Source: Chrysoperla carnea (lineage: Eukaryota; Arthropoda; Insecta; Neuroptera; Chrysopidae). From it: a DNA stretch of 64,000 nt. Of the stretch, positions 13,301-22,350 are shown piece after piece (position 1 is the first letter of the stretch; the number at the start of each line of letters is the position of its first letter). The stretch spans positions 68,116,181 through 68,180,180 of the forward strand of contig NC_058340.1 of NCBI RefSeq assembly GCF_905475395.1. The letters are read 5' to 3'. The notes below the pieces were generated by a model. It did no database searches. It was not told the DNA's origin and worked only from the letters and a program-made list of their open reading frames with translations. Position numbers and translations under genes: made by a program.

Positions 13301-16300
13301 GCAGTTTCTTAACATAAAGTCGTAGCTTGTATTTTTTATGTTTTTGTTGTTTATATATCTTAAATATCGAATACGAAAATGAAATTACTGATAGAAAATA
13401 CTTAGCCCGTCAGTACTCGCGTCAAACGTTCGGCAATTACAAGTCACATGATGAGAGATTTGCTCAAGCGTTCTGCACATGCCTCAAATATTTTATATAA
13501 ATGTATTTTTTAAGGCACTAGCTAATTAAAAATAGTTTGATGATTGAATAGTTTGAAAATCAATACATTTACTAGTTTGCTTGGACTAATAAATATAATA
13601 TTTAATGTTAAAGATTTATTAATAAGTTTTTATTATATATACTTAAAAAAATATTACAACTTTTATAAATAATAAATTACTAATTATATCATTCATTACA
13701 TGCATAATAAAATGTAATTTTTAAACTATAATGTAATTACTTTAATACAGGACGACCCCTCCGCCAAAAGTTAACAAGTCCGATGAAATAAAAATTTAAA
13801 TGTCCTTAAGTCATTATAAAAAATTAAGTATGAATAAAAACCGTGATTTGAGGTGCATGGCGAGAAAATAAAATTACGATTATCACTTACAAAATTTTGA
13901 TCAGTTGATATTATCGATTAGACTACTATAACTAATTTTGTGTTTTTCTTCTTTTCTAGAAAATCGAACGTAAATATGGATTGTTACTACCGCCAAATCA
14001 AAGTTCACCTAAAGTATGTATTTTTTTTCTATTAAAATTTAAAATTTTATTTTAAAAATCGTTTAATTTGTTTTAAATAGATTTTATCAATATTTCCTCG
14101 CGAGGATCAAGTATCAGCAACTATATCAAAAGCAGCTGAAAAACTTGATTTTGAGGTGATTCCATGCTCAACATTTGAGAAAGCAACTGAAGAGTGTTTA
14201 TCAAAAACGTATGATCTAGTGATCATTGACGCTAGAACTACGAGGCATAATGATGTGGAAACAATGTGCAGGTAAATATTATAATTGTTTCAGAAAAACT
14301 ATTTCTGACTTTTTCAGGAATGATAAAAAATACTGAATTTTTTGCTAGGAACATTTTTTCGAAATTAATTGCCAAATTTTCTAAAGTCTAAAGTATAGAT
14401 GATATAAATTTTTGGTCTCATTTATAACCAAGTTAAAACTCAACTGCAATTCATATTCGAATTTTCTCTGCGGATAATTAGAAATAGTTAATCTGAAACT
14501 TTCTACATTTATTTACAAAAAAAATTATAATTTTCGCTGATATTAAAGTTTTTTCAATTTAGATCGGTAAGAAATGCAAAAGGCAATCAACATACAGTTC
14601 TAGTGGCTGTCGTTAGACGAAGGTAGGTAAGCTTTTATATGCAGTAAATATTGCCACAAAATTGAGAACTAAAAAATATCACAATACTCACATTATAGAT
14701 ACAACAATACAACTTAGATGTTTGATGAATATCTCAAATTATTTGGCAATTCCCTGCATTAAAAACATTTAATCAAGATCATTTTCTATTATCTAATATT
14801 GAGGAAAATTTGTTTTAGTACACTAGAAAAAGATGAAGTGGCGGTAGCTCAACTCTTAGAAGCTGGTCTTAATAGGGTAAAATTCTATACAAATATATTA
14901 TTAGTTCCAAAATTAGTGGGCAAATTTTCAAAATTTATCATATTAAATAAGGTCACAATTCGTTTTTAATGAAATTTAAGTTTTTAGATAATTTTGATCC
15001 ATAAATTACGAAAATCCACTTAAAATTTGATTGGAATTATGATTTTAAAAAAATTAGGTATACTTGCCTGAAGCTTGTTTGAAGTATTAGCTATACTTGT
15101 CGAATTATTCCCCCGAAATGATAAAAAAAATTTTATCATTGTAAGAAAGTGGTAGCGGAAAGATTAAAATTATACCTTATTGACAATATTGTAGCATGGT
15201 AACAGCTTTAGGACAAATTTTTTAAATCATGCCTTCGTTTCTAAGCAATATAAATTACTAGTAGAAATATCAATAGTAATTTACTTTCTTTTTATTTATA
15301 GGCAACTTTTATAACAGATATGATATACAAATTACATAACGAACAAAATTAGACCGAAAGTCTATTTTTCGTCGCGTCGTTAGCCAGTAAAATAAGCTTT
15401 AAAGTGAGGGATAAATCATGAAATTTGACGGTGGCTGTAATTTCTAGATGATAAATTTTATAATTAAAGAATATAATTTTAATTTGCCAGACCGAAATTT
15501 GGTTGCTTTACTAAAGTACATTCCACGTTAATTAATGCAACCGCTCTCAGATTAAAGACACTCTTAATCCCTACCTAAGTTCAATATGGAAAGAAATTCA
15601 ACAAATTAAAAGACACTCTCAAACTCGTTGCCAGCTCTTATACTATATTTTCTTTGGAGTTTGGCAAGTTAACTAAATTCGAGAATTTGTCCACTAAATC
15701 TAGAATCCAACCATGATACTCTAATTAAACATTTCTACTTTTTTTGTTAGTGTATTATTGAAACTACCAATCTAACATTATGGACAAATGAATTGCTACA
15801 ATTAAAAGTCAGCGAAGTTCGACCATACGCTCAATTCACTACATCCCAAGCATTATACGCTGCATTGTATAAATCACGTGATGTCGTTTATATTACGGAT
15901 AATGTATCACGTATTCAATACATGAATCGCTCCGGTGAAAAAGTAACAATGTATCGTCAAGATGAATTAATTGGAAAATCATTTGAATTTTTAATCAATA
16001 CTGAATCGCTGGCGAATTTTCAACAAATGCATAATAATCTATCGAAAAATCGTGAATGGGAAGGTTCGTTAGTGATAAAACGTAAAAATTTAGATTCAAT
16101 TACATTGTACACGAAAACAACGGCAATATGTTGTACAGGACGAACTCCAACGCATTATGTGATTATCCAGGATGCTGGTAATTTGCCTACGGAATGGCCT
16201 GTTTTAAATACTCCAGTTGTAATTCCAGGTAAGATTTTCACACCTTGTTTCCAAAAAGACAATTAAGATAAACCATCTTTTCCAAACAGGTACAGAACGA

Positions 16301-19300
16301 CCACGAGGCAGTGTAAATTCCATACGACGTGGTTCCTTCGATGTCCGTTCCGTGGGAAGTGATGGAATTCGACGTTCCAGTATAGCAAAATTAAATGCGT
16401 TACCACTAGAAGCACCAATCACAAAAGCTATAACAATCTTAACGAATTTACAAGAACAAATACAAAGTCCATACGTGCAAATGATCGATAAAGTTATCGA
16501 TTTAATCAAAACCAACGAATTGTATTCACCACAAATGAAAGATGATCATCGATTACGGAACGATGATCCGGTAACAAGTGATTTAATTGGTGCGTTATTA
16601 TCCCAAGGACCTTCACAAATCTTATCTTCACGCCGAAGTAGTAATGATTCTACTGCACATCGTCCATCAAATCGACAAAATACAACACGACATCGTGCCC
16701 CAGCTGCTATTCGAGAATTATTAGAAACATCCTTACTTTGGGAATTCGATATATTTCGATTAGAGGAGTTAACATTCAAACGACCCCTTGTACATTTAGG
16801 AATGAATTTAATGTGCCATTTTGATATACCCGGTACCTTAAATTGTGACGAGAAAACCTTACAAAATTGGTTACATGTAATCGAATCGAATTATCGATCG
16901 AGTAATTCATATCATAATTCCACGCATGCAGCAGATGTTTTACAAGCGACAGCAGGTTATTTAGAAAAGGAACGTTTAAAATCAATTTTAGATCCATTGG
17001 ATGAAGCAACAACTTTAATTGCCGCAGCAGCCCATGACGTCGATCATCCAGGGAAATCAAGTGCATTTTTATGTAATTCCGATAATCCGTTAGCGATTTT
17101 GTACAATGATTTGACAGTGTTAGAAAATCATCATGCGGCTTTTACATTTAAGCTTACTTTAGGCGATGAACGTGTTAATATATTTAAGAATTTAGATAAG
17201 GATCAATATAAGGTTGTACGACATAATGTGATTGATATGATATTAGCAACAGAAATGACGAAACATTTTGAACATTTGGCGAAATTTGTTAATGTTTTTT
17301 GTTCAAGATCTGTTCAACGAGATGATTTTTATATAACGGCAAATGAGGTAAAATTATTTTTCTTAATTCACATTAACATTTTAATCGATATTCGAAAAAA
17401 CCGATCCTACTAAAATACAAAAAATATTGGACTCGAAGGGTGACATTTTTTAGATACCTTGATAATGAGTCAAAGGTAACTTTTCGTGGTACCTAAAACA
17501 AGTGCGCAATTTGTATATATGCTTGCACCGGAATGATCCAAGGGAGGAAGAGTTCAAGCTTTTGTTCATTACTTATGTTAGACCATAAAATCAATAAAAA
17601 CATGTAAAAGAACATTTTATTATGTCAAAATGTAATATTCGGTCACTTTTTTCAATAAGTTAATTCTGCTAGGAACAGAAAAGACTTTTCCAAAATTCTA
17701 TACGCATCGCGATATATGTGGAGCGAGGCTAAACCGTTTAACTGATTTGCAGACATTGTCGATATAAACTGCGTTTTGAGACGACGCAAAGTTGAAATGA
17801 AGAGTTCAAACGTCGCTGTTGCCACAGACAAAACTATTCGAACGCAAAGCATTTTGTAGACATTTGGAAACGTATCTTCATTGCAAATATCCAATGCTTC
17901 GAGTGAATTTTTGACGTCCTATCCGACTATAAGTTTATCAGCAACCTAATACTCATATTTTCGTTTCCAATAATTCCAATGCGTGTTTTTTTACACAAAA
18001 AGCAATGAATAACCGTAATCTATAGCCGCACGATTCCAAAAGTCAATTAACTTCAACTGGAACATGATTTCAGTGCCATGAAAAATTATACGCGAATACC
18101 GCGAGTAGAACTATAGATGATGAAAAAGGTGTAAAAATTTAAAAGAAAAGTGCGTCAATTTGACGACGAAGTATGAATTTCTAGTCAGTTTTACTTTAAC
18201 GAAATGACGAGTAAGGAAAATTTTATAGTTCAAGCTTGCTCTTGAATCATAGCTAAGAACACTTTCGATCAAATTACCTTTCAAAAAATCAAAATTGGTT
18301 CATCTGTTAGGAGATACGATGCCACAGACAGACACACAGATATACAGATGCGATAAGTTTATAAGGCCCCTCTTTATTAGTCGGAGACTAAAAATTCTAA
18401 TTCTAATAATTATCAATTTTTTCCCTCAGAGTGAAAATGAAATGTCACCTATAAATTTACCAGAAAATATAACATTAGTGAAACGTATGTTAATAAAATG
18501 TGCGGATGTATCAAATCCAACACGTCCAATGCGTATATGTGTGGAATGGGCACGCCGTATTGCTGAAGAATATTTTACACAAACCGATGAAGAGAAACAA
18601 GCAAATTTACCAGTTGTAATGCCAATGTTTGATCGTCAAACATGTTCAATACCAAAATCACAAATCGGTTTTGTTGATTATATTATTAATGATATGATGG
18701 AAGCTTGGGATGGTACGTAAACACACAAACCCTTGTCCTATTCCCTGCCTTTCTTTTGCTATTACTCCCCCAATCTAACCCAGCGTAATAATACACTAAT
18801 GGATTGCTAATCATCACCGCAGACTTTATTGATCTTTAGCTAGCCCCAAATTTATGTAAAACTCGACGTAATAATCCTTCGGAAACTGGTAGGGGGGTTT
18901 TTAACTTGCAAGATTTGATTACAAACAACGGGCAGGTGAAATCAATAAAGGCTTGTAACTTGTAATATATAGGCAAAACTATTGTTTGATTTGTAATGAC
19001 CATTGCCTAAGCGTAAAATAACAATGATTTAAAAATGACAGATAGCAACTCGATATAATGAATATCCTAAGTTTTCCTAAATAATAATACCAGATTCCCA
19101 AAATAGTATAAAAACTTTCATAATATTTTGTAGATTGATTTGTTTATTTTTTTTTATTTTTCAGCATTTATTGATATGCCCGAAATTATAACATACATGA
19201 GACAAAATTATGTATATTGGAAAGAATACGACGAACAAGGCCTAACGACTTTAGGTGATATTAAAAAACTACAACAAACCCCACAAATGTCACCTATAGC

Positions 19301-19307
19301 GCGTTAA
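1474..19307 (+). CDS. Pde8: cAMP-specific 3',5'-cyclic phosphodiesterase 8 (ten exons)
   Basis: Hydrolyses cAMP; high-affinity, IBMX-insensitive class in animals. I joined exons 1474-1567, 4559-4644, 13960-14013, 14081-14271, 14563-14622, 14819-14876, 15751-16228, 16290-17347, 18430-18712 and 19165-19307. All introns are GT/AG, all phases match, and the sum is 834 codons plus stop. Residues about 76-185 resemble the PDE8 REC-like domain ([18 protein letters not shown]). About 214-320 is a PAS domain ([13 protein letters not shown]). Two basophilic sites follow (IRRGSFD, IRRSSIA), where PDE8A is a PKA target. The catalytic domain (about 480-800) shows the metal ligands in [10 protein letters not shown] (H549, H553), AHDVDHPG (H589, D590) and KCADVSNP (D719), plus the purine-binding Gln in PKSQIGF (Q771). 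The C-terminus ends TPQMSPIAR. Exon 1 ([12 protein letters not shown]) is the least certain: it fits by phase and donor, but PDE8 genes often use alternative first exons, so others may lie upstream. It is the long-intron type, with introns 1 and 2 of 3.0 and 9.3 kb. Confidence 0.94.
1749..2130. repeat. two direct copies of an 80 bp sequence in Pde8 intron 1
   Basis: Copies at about 1749-1829 and 2052-2130 share the block TTTCTGAGATATC(G/A)CAATATTTGG and a following run ending TATTCGACCAGTCATC. The spacing is about 300 bp. Function unknown; probably a degraded tandem or duplicated mobile fragment. Confidence 0.7.
2541..2896. mobile_element. MITE with TA target-site duplication (Tc1/mariner/pogo type)
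   Basis: A 356 bp element starts CAGTCAAACCTGAGTAAGTG and ends with the inverted copy (TATCCAGGTTTGACTG). It is flanked by TA on both sides (2539-2540, 2897-2898). It has no ORF, so it is non-autonomous. The inside repeats a motif like the TIR, of form CCTCTATAAGCGAGA, at about 2652, 2686, 2718, 2803 and 2837. It lies in Pde8 intron 1. Confidence 0.85.
3222..3250. repeat. A-rich run
   Basis: Nearly pure poly(A) interrupted by single T bases, inside Pde8 intron 1. It could be the tail of an old retroposed copy, but no coding body is recognisable next to it. Confidence 0.6.
3640..3885 (+). repeat. dispersed repeat, copy 1 (inverted copy at 53085-53325)
   Basis: Shares with 53085-53325, on the opposite strand, the blocks GTTAGGTTTCATTTT, TTTATCCGTG, TGACATCTATTGGTGT, GTTAACGAAATAAAGTACAT, TTTAAACGGTTCTTATAT and AACTCAAAAATACCGAGC. 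The end at about 3858-3873 holds a short hairpin, CCGAGCAATGCTC. Family not identified; no coding capacity. Confidence 0.75.
4269..4341. repeat. (TA)n microsatellite
   Basis: About 40 bp of uninterrupted TA, followed by two further TA blocks broken by ACAGTG. It lies 220 bp before Pde8 exon 2. Its right edge CAGTGTGTCGCATTTAAGATG looks like a transposon terminus, but I did not find the partner end. Confidence 0.9.
4729..5363. mobile_element. candidate MITE with imperfect long inverted repeats
   Basis: The outer ends TATGAGAGCTGG (about 4730) and CCAGCTCTTATA (about 5352) are near-inverted copies. Inside, AAAGTTGTAGAGGATAA at about 4836 has an inverted partner, TTTATCCTCTACAACTTTTG, at about 5055. 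A solo end, CCAGCTCTTATA, also occurs near 15633 in a later Pde8 intron. No ORF. Boundaries are approximate because the arms have diverged. Confidence 0.55.
5507..7406. mobile_element. long-TIR DNA element (possibly nested) carrying a CXC-domain ORF
   Basis: Bases 5507-6009 and 6918-7406 are inverted copies. The outer ends CAGAGTTATTCA and CAGGGTAATTCA sit next to TA on both sides, as in Tc1/mariner-like elements. The inner 264 bp of each arm (5746-6009 and 6918-7181) are nearly identical and the same length, including a GC-rich patch with GGCGCGCC. The outer about 230 bp are much more diverged. This fits either one element with 0.5 kb arms or an inner element (about 5750-7177, flanked by TGCA) inserted into the middle of an older palindromic MITE. 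The 0.9 kb centre holds the ORF at 6306-6740. The whole sits in Pde8 intron 2. Confidence 0.8.
6306..6740 (-). CDS. Tesmin/TSO1-like CXC (CRC) domain ORF inside a transposon, probably partial
   Basis: Codes 144 aa with a cysteine-rich block, [20 protein letters not shown] followed by [17 protein letters not shown], preceded by NPLEWGWV and DAAPESLL. This is the Tesmin/TSO1 CXC arrangement, a zinc-binding and DNA-binding module known from LIN54/tesmin, and variants of it recur in repeat-associated insect proteins. Only one CXC block is present, not the paired CRC of LIN54, so it is not a host LIN54 gene. The tail is acidic and ends GPSKMRKL. The first about 15 residues ([12 protein letters not shown]) may be read-through of an upstream intron, so the true start could be spliced. 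It lies exactly between the arms of a long inverted-repeat element, so it is probably a remnant of an element-encoded protein or a captured domain. Expression unknown. Confidence 0.6.
   Translation of the reverse strand: MLKSIIFKIQKWLGQEKNPLEWGWVSTRFGLSPLKMDRDAAPESLLKMISCNCKKACKNSCGCRKAGLICSSLCTCSLGESCENVSEINPFEGSFEDEDDMLASINNSKHEDIGELNFPLDEENKEHQAELEHFHPGPSKMRKL
7828..7876. repeat. 26 bp tandem duplication
   Basis: TCTATGATAAGGTCCTCTGA occurs twice in tandem, separated by TAAAAA. A recent small duplication within Pde8 intron 2, with no sign of function. Confidence 0.8.
8162..8499. mobile_element. palindromic MITE with an inner second palindrome
   Basis: About 85 bp arms are near-perfect inverted copies (8164-8250 and 8410-8497), with shared blocks such as ATCTAGGCATATACATATCT and GCATCTAAGCGAGAGGTATT. 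TA flanks both sides (8160-8161, 8500-8501). The loop has its own inverted repeat, AGAGAGTGGGAGT (about 8287-8299) against ACTCCCACTCTCT (about 8334-8346). No coding potential. High arm identity suggests a young insertion or arm homogenisation. Confidence 0.85.
9735..10285 (+). repeat. dispersed repeat family C, two tandem units
   Basis: Two units of about 285 bp in tandem, each containing GAAACCCACT, TTCTTTTCAGCTGTGATGT, TAGGTTAATTTTGATCACAAA, TAGTAGGATTA and ATTTGGATGTGATAGAGC. The same units occur at 55400-55690, 57783-58335 (inverted) and 60318-60860. No ORF. Could be a satellite-like element or the body of a non-coding mobile family. Confidence 0.8.
10731..11312 (+). mobile_element. dispersed inverted-repeat element family B, fullest copy
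   Basis: Bounded by TACCATGTATA (10731) and TATACATGGTA (11302-11312). Inside are a (CA)n run (about 10849-10864), the block ACGCCCTCGTGGGTAAACAGTG, an ACGG run (11161-11178), and a conserved tail with CTAATTAGGTGATTTTATGA. Related copies are at 745-991, 44041-44330 (inverted) and 62252-62768. The flank AACAAACAATTGACTGAGTT also recurs near 25612, 54765 and 62221. No ORF, so non-autonomous. Confidence 0.75.
11326..13959. other. rest of Pde8 intron 2, no gene seen
   Basis: Apart from the family A copy, this is AT-rich sequence with a short (TAA)n run near 13228-13246. No exon-like stretch with good splice signals was recognised before the Pde8 exon at 13960. Confidence 0.5.
12160..12790 (+). 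repeat. dispersed repeat family A, long copy
   Basis: Starts near AAAACCCCCGACAAATGCGA and includes GGTTCGACCGTTTAGGAGCT followed by ACGATGCCACTGAGAATCAC. It then runs into GAATTGAGCCAGGTTTATT and AAATTATATGTCATGCCTTT. It is closely matched over about 550 bp by 54110-54650, and in part by 1-215, 18230-18380 and 63843-63960. The CCCCCGAC start is typical of a widespread non-coding insect mobile family, but I cannot name it securely. Confidence 0.75.
14877..15750 (+). other. Pde8 intron between exons 6 and 7
   Basis: AT-rich intron with no gene. Near 15632 it contains the solo end CCAGCTCTTATA, which is also found at the right end of the candidate MITE 4729-5363. Confidence 0.6.
17515..17800 (+). 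repeat. dispersed repeat family E, copy in Pde8 intron 8
   Basis: Shares with 19940-20150, in the same orientation, the blocks CCAAGGGA, AAGCTTTTGTTCAT (AAACTTTTGTTCAT in the other copy), TCAATAAAAAC, ATAAGTTAAT, ACTTTTCCAAAA and GAGGCTAA(A/G)CCGTTTAAC. It lies between the two exons that split the Pde8 catalytic domain. Confidence 0.7.
18230..18380 (+). repeat. family A fragment next to a Pde8 splice acceptor
   Basis: Contains GAATCATAGCTAAGAACACT and ATACGATGCCACAGACAGAC, as in the copies at 1-215 and 12560-12790. It ends about 50 bp before the acceptor of the exon at 18430, so it probably overlaps the branch-point region. Confidence 0.75.
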
Positions 19308-19757
19308 TTTTATTTTCTAATAATATTTGTATTTATGTAATATATTTAATGTTAAATATGCCAGAATGCTCTCATCAAAGGTGTTACTCAAATATGGCAA
19401 AAAGACGCCATCATTGAAATTTTAATGAAACTTTGAATCACTTATACAAATTTTCAGAAAAAAAGTAACGTTTTTTTTGGTTAGTCATCCTGAATAGAGC
19501 TTTTTAAAACGTCGTCGAAATGTAGGAAAAATATTTTACTTCAACTTTTTTGTATTTGTAAAATATAGGAAATCATTGAGATAATTATTATTAATAGTAA
19601 AATAATTTAATTTTTTTTCTATTTATTTTAAAAGAATATTTATTTATTTTACTCTTGTCTACTTCTATAATAAGTGTTTGTCAACTTTCGTCCCGTTGTG
19701 CAAAACGAAATTGCCGCTTTCTGCCTCCGTCGGAGAGAAAAGTAGTATCCATCACAG

Positions 19758-19830
19758 GAGCAATTAAAGAATGTCTCGGATCTCATGTTGACAATAAACA
19801 TGAGATCCGAGGCATTCTTTATTTTTGCTC
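19758..19830. repeat. perfect-stem hairpin downstream of Pde8
   Basis: Arms at about 19758-19789 and 19798-19830 pair over about 30 bp, with core GTCTCGGATCTCATGTT against ACATGAGATCCGAGGC and an 8 bp loop. It accounts for much of a 114-codon open frame at 19655-19999, which I do not consider a gene. It could be a small MITE or a hairpin RNA locus. Confidence 0.7.
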
Positions 19831-22007
19831 CCTAGATGTAAAATTAACCATTAAAAGATTGAAAAACACTGCAATAGAGATCCGATCGAAAGATAGATCT
19901 CAAGAAGGTGTCTGTATGCAGGCCCATGCTCAGAAATTATCCAAGGGAAAGGTTCAAACTTTTGTTCATCATAAAGTCAATAAAAACAATAAAACTTGAG
20001 TAATTTTTTTAAAATAAGTTAATACTGCGAATTTCAGAAAAAAACTTTTCCAAAACTTTGTGCCCATCAATCTCTACACTGCGATGCATATTAAGAGAGG
20101 CTAAGCCGTTTAACCGATTTCAGAAATTGTCGTATTCATCGCAGATACTGATATTGCAGGACTATGAACATTTTTCTAAACTCTGTTCCATTGTTTCCTC
20201 TTCTTTCAGCCAGTTCGATACTCTTACTGAGATCCAGTTTTTTGTGAAAGGAATTCTCAATGGGAAGGAATTTGACCCCCAAAACCTCTCCCTTGCGCAC
20301 GGGACTGTCTGTATGTATTTATATGTACTCATATCTACACTCTCTCTATTTCTCTCAGTGCTTCCACTTTTATTCTTAATTTCATGAATTCAAAATAAAT
20401 TATTATAACAAATTGTAATTAATTATCTCAATTTTTATTGAACTGATGCATCAATCAATATACATTATATATCTGAAATACTAATTAGTTACTTATTTGC
20501 ATAGACGCAACTAGGAAGAGACAATTATTCTCGAAACAGTGGCGGATTAAAATCAGGTGCTGACAAAAGGCTAACTATATATATTTCTCTTGCACAGTTC
20601 CCTAGTATCTGCCAAACTGGACCTTGATCTAATGAGCCTGATGATAAATCTACCACTGTTCGTAAACAGATCTACATTTTTAAATTTTCACTTCAGCTTT
20701 CAGAAGGTTTCAGTAAATTTACTTAAAGGTTTTGGTTTATATCTTCCAAATACATTACCGACTAAGATTTTTGATAACTTCGTTTAATTCACTCAAAGAT
20801 GTCAAGACTATAATCCACGATATATCTTTAATAATTTAAAAATAATGGTGTTTGTTTCCCTACAGTATTACATATAAACCAAATACATGCTTTGTAGTCA
20901 AATAACGTGTTATTTTTAGCTTTACAATACCACGCAACTACAAAAATATATAATATATTGTGTGCAAGTGCTGCTTATAAATTTGATAATATAGATATCT
21001 CTCTTCAATCATCAATACTCTAACTATAGTCGTCTCTGTTCATCAAATGATGGATCTTCGATGAACTCATAATTAAATTAAAATTTTGTTTTCATATCAT
21101 CATCAACCTTATATTACGATGGTATTATAAACTACAAGATTGTCTAAATATTTTAGATAGTTTTTTATCACACTCTCTATATTTTTTGATATAGAAATAT
21201 CCAATTGAAAAGGATAACCTATATGATTCATCATTTTTACATCCAACTATGAACGATAAAATAATAACAAAAAGCCCGATGACCTAGAAATTTTTTGTGA
21301 TTTTTGGAAACTTTGTTAATCAAAAAATGTATTTATAAAGTTTTATTGAATACTAGTATTATTCAATCCTTGCATATCTCCTTAACAAAAAAAACATTGT
21401 GACTAATTTGAAGACATCGGGAAATTGAAGAACCTAGAAATGATGGGCCCTTTTAAAGGTTTAGTCTAGTTTCGTCTATGCTTATTTAATGTACACATGT
21501 TTGCTTTCTATATGATGTAATATATCGCATATTTATTAAGTATTAAATGAAAGAAAACCAATGGTATAAAATATAAAGAAATTGTGAGATAAAAAATATA
21601 AAAAACCTATAGGTACCCCATCTTATGATTGTTTTTAATTAAATATTAAGTATAATAATATAAATATATTATTTGTAAATTAATAAATTAATTTATAATT
21701 TAATTATTAATATAATTGTGCAGGTCACATATAATTAATATTATTATTATATATATATAATACGAAATATAATATAATAAAAAAAAATTGTATAACAATA
21801 AATGTTTTTAAGAGCCGTGTAATAATTATTATATTTTTTTTAAATTAAACCATTTTTTAAACACCTTTTAGTTCCGTCGGGAGCATAAATATCCATCCCA
21901 GCTTATGGTCGAAGACCGGGAAAATTAAGAATTATTTTGCTGACGTAGGAAGAAATGGATTTCATAAATACAACAATACTTATAGACTTAGGCGCGAAAT
22001 TAACCAA

Positions 22008-22350
22008 AAAATGTATGGGAAGTTCAGATCCAGATGTGGATTGCATCTTCTTTCTTTTGCAACCTCCTGATACGCACATGTAAATATCCCAAAGGATATA
22101 ATAATAAGGACCACGTGATTGCGTTGAAAGATTGACCTTTTGGTCTGACAGTGGGCAAATTAGGATTGTTTTTGTTCGCGAAGTTAATTTTTCGAATACA
22201 ACGGTAGGTACTTAGAAAGAGGCACAAATAGACCAAATAAATGTATGGGAAATCCTGATTCAAATGTGGACTTCTTCTTCTTCCTTGTGCACTCTCCTGA
22301 TACTCAGATGTAATTATCCTAAGGGTAAGGTAATAAGGACTACATGATAA
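22008..22350 (+). repeat. two direct units of about 110 bp, period about 235 bp
   Basis: Units at about 22008-22115 and 22243-22350 share AATGTATGGGAA, AAATGTGGA (CAGATGTGGA in unit 1), TCTTC(T)TTC and TCCTGATAC, then AATAAGGAC. They look like two diverged copies of one sequence. No identifiable product. Confidence 0.65.

Noticed and set aside
19655-19999. 114-codon open frame after Pde8
   Set aside because: It spans the hairpin and part of the family E repeat; no family resemblance, so chance open frame.
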